Part shown: in pieces, positions 4,946-6,507 of the stretch | How the letters are laid out: the number at the start of each line of letters is the position of its first letter | Position numbering within the stretch: position 1 is the stretch's first letter | From: JBDNDK01 sp046719185 | GTDB lineage: Bacteria > Armatimonadota > UBA5829 | NCBI GenBank assembly: GCA_046719185.1 | Contig: JBDNDK010000139.1 | Coordinates: 1 to 6,507, forward strand | Length of the DNA: 6,507 nucleotides | Direction: 5' to 3' | The notes under the pieces: generated by a model | Told to the model about the DNA's origin: nothing | Seen by the model: only the letters and a program-made list of their open reading frames with translations | The model's database searches: none | Program-made: the position numbers and the translations under genes

Positions 4946-6438
4946 TGAGAGTTATGAAGTATTTAGAATTAATAGATAACATAAGCGATTATCAAATGAT
5001 CAACAATAATAATGTTGAGATTAATGGTATTGCATTTGATAGTAGAGAAGTTCAAAATGGTAATTTGTTTATTGCTATATCAGGCGGTAGTTTTGATGGA
5101 CATAATTATATATCTGAAGCTATAAAAAAAGGTGCTTCTGCAATTGTTGCTGAGAAAAATATAAAAGAATATTCCTCAAAAGTTTCTTATGTAGTTGTTC
5201 CAAATTCAAGAAAAGCAATGGGCAAAATAGCAGCTGCATTTTATAACTATCCGACAAGAGATATTAAGCTTATTGGTGTTACTGGAACAAGTGGAAAAAC
5301 CACAGTTACACATTTAATTAGTTATATACTCAATCAAGCAAATATAAAAAATGGTGTTATAGGTACTATTGGTATTAGAATTGACAATGAATATCTTCCA
5401 TCAAATCACACAACTCCAGAATCATTAGATTTACAAAAGACTATATTTAATATGAAACATCAAGGTGTTCAAGCTGTTATAATGGAAGCTAGTTCACATG
5501 GGTTATATCAAGGAAGGCTAATTGGCTGTGAGTTTGATGTTGGAATATTTACAAATATTGCTAGAGATCATCTAGACTTCCACAAAACTCAGGAAGCATA
5601 TCTACAAGCAAAAATGTTGTTGTTTAATGATATGCCTAATCATTCAGAAAAAACATTTTCAGGTGTTATAAACATAGATGATGAACACTCTGATGTTGTA
5701 ATCAAAAACACAAAAGGCAAAGTTATCACTTTTGGTATAAATAAAACTGCAGATTTAATGGCAAAAAATATAATTGCAACTGATAAGGAAGTTTCATTTG
5801 ATTTAATTTATGAAAACAATACCATAAATATAAAAATGCCTATTGGTGGAATGTTTAATGTTTATAATGCATTATCAGCAATTGGTGCATCATTATGTTT
5901 AGATATTCATATTGATGATATTATAAAAGGACTAGCAAATGTTAAGCCTGTTGCTGGAAGGTTTGAATATGTTGATTGTGGACAAAATTTTGGTGTGATT
6001 GTAGATTATGCACATACTCCAGATGAATTAGAAAATGTATTGCTATCTGCAAAAAGCATAACAAAAGGAAACTTGATAGTTGTGTTTGGTTGTGGTGGTG
6101 ATAGAGATAGGGGTAAAAGACCTATTATGGGCAGAATTGCTGATGAAATATCTGATATAGTTGTTGTTACATCTGACAATCCAAGAACTGAAGACCCATT
6201 GTCTATAATTGATGAAATATTAACTGGAATAGAACGAAAAAACAATATAGTTGTAGAACCAGATAGATATAAAGCAATTAGAGAAGCTATAAAATTAGCA
6301 AAAGCTGATGATTGTGTTGTTATTGCAGGTAAAGGACATGAAGATTATCAGATATTTGCGAATGAGACAATTCATTTTGATGATAGAGAAGTTGCAAGAG
6401 AATTGTTGATGGAGACTATATCTTATGAGAGCAATTAA
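4945..6438 (+). CDS. murE: UDP-MurNAc-L-Ala-D-Glu:meso-diaminopimelate ligase MurE
   Basis: MurE is a cytoplasmic ATP-dependent ligase that adds the third residue to the peptidoglycan precursor UDP-MurNAc-L-Ala-D-Glu. The 497-residue product has the N-terminal substrate domain with FDSREVQNGNLFIA, the P-loop GTSGKTT (114-120), MEASSHGL, NIARDHLDFH, the Lys of YLQAK (Lys223) expected to be carbamylated, GRFE, VDYAHTPD and GCGGDRDRGKRP. The specificity motif is DNPR (411-414, followed by TEDP), which marks meso-diaminopimelate rather than lysine enzymes. Near the end is AGKGHEDYQ. Start: ATG 4945 has AAGG seven bases upstream. ATG 4954, giving MKYLELI, is equally good by family comparison and would be the only possible one if the TATAAT before it is a promoter. 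A terminator upstream separates the gene from ftsI. Its end overlaps murF by 14 bases. Confidence 0.96.
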   Translation: MRVMKYLELIDNISDYQMINNNNVEINGIAFDSREVQNGNLFIAISGGSFDGHNYISEAIKKGASAIVAEKNIKEYSSKVSYVVVPNSRKAMGKIAAAFYNYPTRDIKLIGVTGTSGKTTVTHLISYILNQANIKNGVIGTIGIRIDNEYLPSNHTTPESLDLQKTIFNMKHQGVQAVIMEASSHGLYQGRLIGCEFDVGIFTNIARDHLDFHKTQEAYLQAKMLLFNDMPNHSEKTFSGVINIDDEHSDVVIKNTKGKVITFGINKTADLMAKNIIATDKEVSFDLIYENNTINIKMPIGGMFNVYNALSAIGASLCLDIHIDDIIKGLANVKPVAGRFEYVDCGQNFGVIVDYAHTPDELENVLLSAKSITKGNLIVVFGCGGDRDRGKRPIMGRIADEISDIVVVTSDNPRTEDPLSIIDEILTGIERKNNIVVEPDRYKAIREAIKLAKADDCVVIAGKGHEDYQIFANETIHFDDREVARELLMETISYESN

Positions 6439-6507
6439 AGCAAGAGAAGTATTAGAAGCAATTAATGGAGAACTGGTATCTGGTGATTTGGATACAATTG
6501 TGTCAAC
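6425..6507 (+). CDS. murF: MurF, UDP-MurNAc-tripeptide:D-Ala-D-Ala ligase, N-terminal fragment (runs off window)
   Basis: The frame from ATG 6425 stays open to the window end and reads MRAIKAREVLEAINGELVSG and on through DLDTIVS (27 complete codons). This resembles the N-terminal substrate-binding region of MurF, where a short helix is followed by a GxLxxGD-type turn. MurF adds D-Ala-D-Ala to the tripeptide made by MurE, and murF commonly follows murE in dcw clusters. GGAG at 6411-6414 lies ten bases upstream of the ATG, and the start overlaps the murE 3' end by 14 bases, consistent with coupled translation. Only the first 83 bases are present, so the assignment relies mainly on context and the start motif. 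Confidence 0.85.
   Translation, partial: MRAIKAREVLEAINGELVSGDLDTIVS

Overview
The window is the front half of a bacterial division and cell wall (dcw) gene cluster in an AT-rich genome (coding DNA about one third G+C, strong use of AGA for Arg and ATA for Ile). The order on the + strand is: the 3' end of a UPF0182-family membrane protein gene; a strong intrinsic terminator; a two-promoter control region; mraZ, rsmH (mraW), a weakly conserved ftsL, ftsI; a 336-base gap holding what looks like a structured RNA with its own terminator; then murE and the first 83 bases of murF. The MurE specificity motif (DNPR) points to meso-diaminopimelate peptidoglycan. The FtsI has no PASTA domains. UPF0182 next to dcw, meso-DAP, low G+C and a classical mraZ start suggest a Vampirovibrionia/Melainabacteria-type lineage (non-photosynthetic cyanobacterial relatives, e.g. 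Gastranaerophilales) or a clostridia-like Firmicute. That placement is inference and is weak.

Region by region. 3-614: C-terminal ~203 residues of the UPF0182 protein, closed by a perfect 11-bp hairpin plus seven T. 697-804: AT-rich spacer in which I see nothing. 805-950: regulatory region with a TTGACA-type promoter (P1), a TTTACA-17-TATAAT promoter (P2), and seven TGG boxes at about 10.5-bp periodicity around P2. The boxes fit the direct-repeat sites bound by MraZ, the product of the first gene. 957-4608: mraZ and rsmH overlap by 35 bases, then ftsL (probable TTG start) and ftsI. 4609-4944: candidate ~210-nt RNA with four hairpins. Two of them carry a duplicated loop module in which one base pair differs as G-C versus A-U. 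A T-run terminator follows, then a weaker possible second terminator and a TATAAT box placed almost on the murE start. 4945-6507: murE, overlapping murF by 14 bases.

The genes work together in septal wall synthesis. MraZ is the transcription regulator of the cluster and RsmH methylates 16S rRNA. FtsL recruits and activates the septal transpeptidase FtsI. MurE and MurF build the UDP-MurNAc-peptide precursor in the cytoplasm. The most unusual part is the structured, terminated RNA between ftsI and murE, where dcw clusters are normally tightly packed. The phased box array at mraZ comes second.
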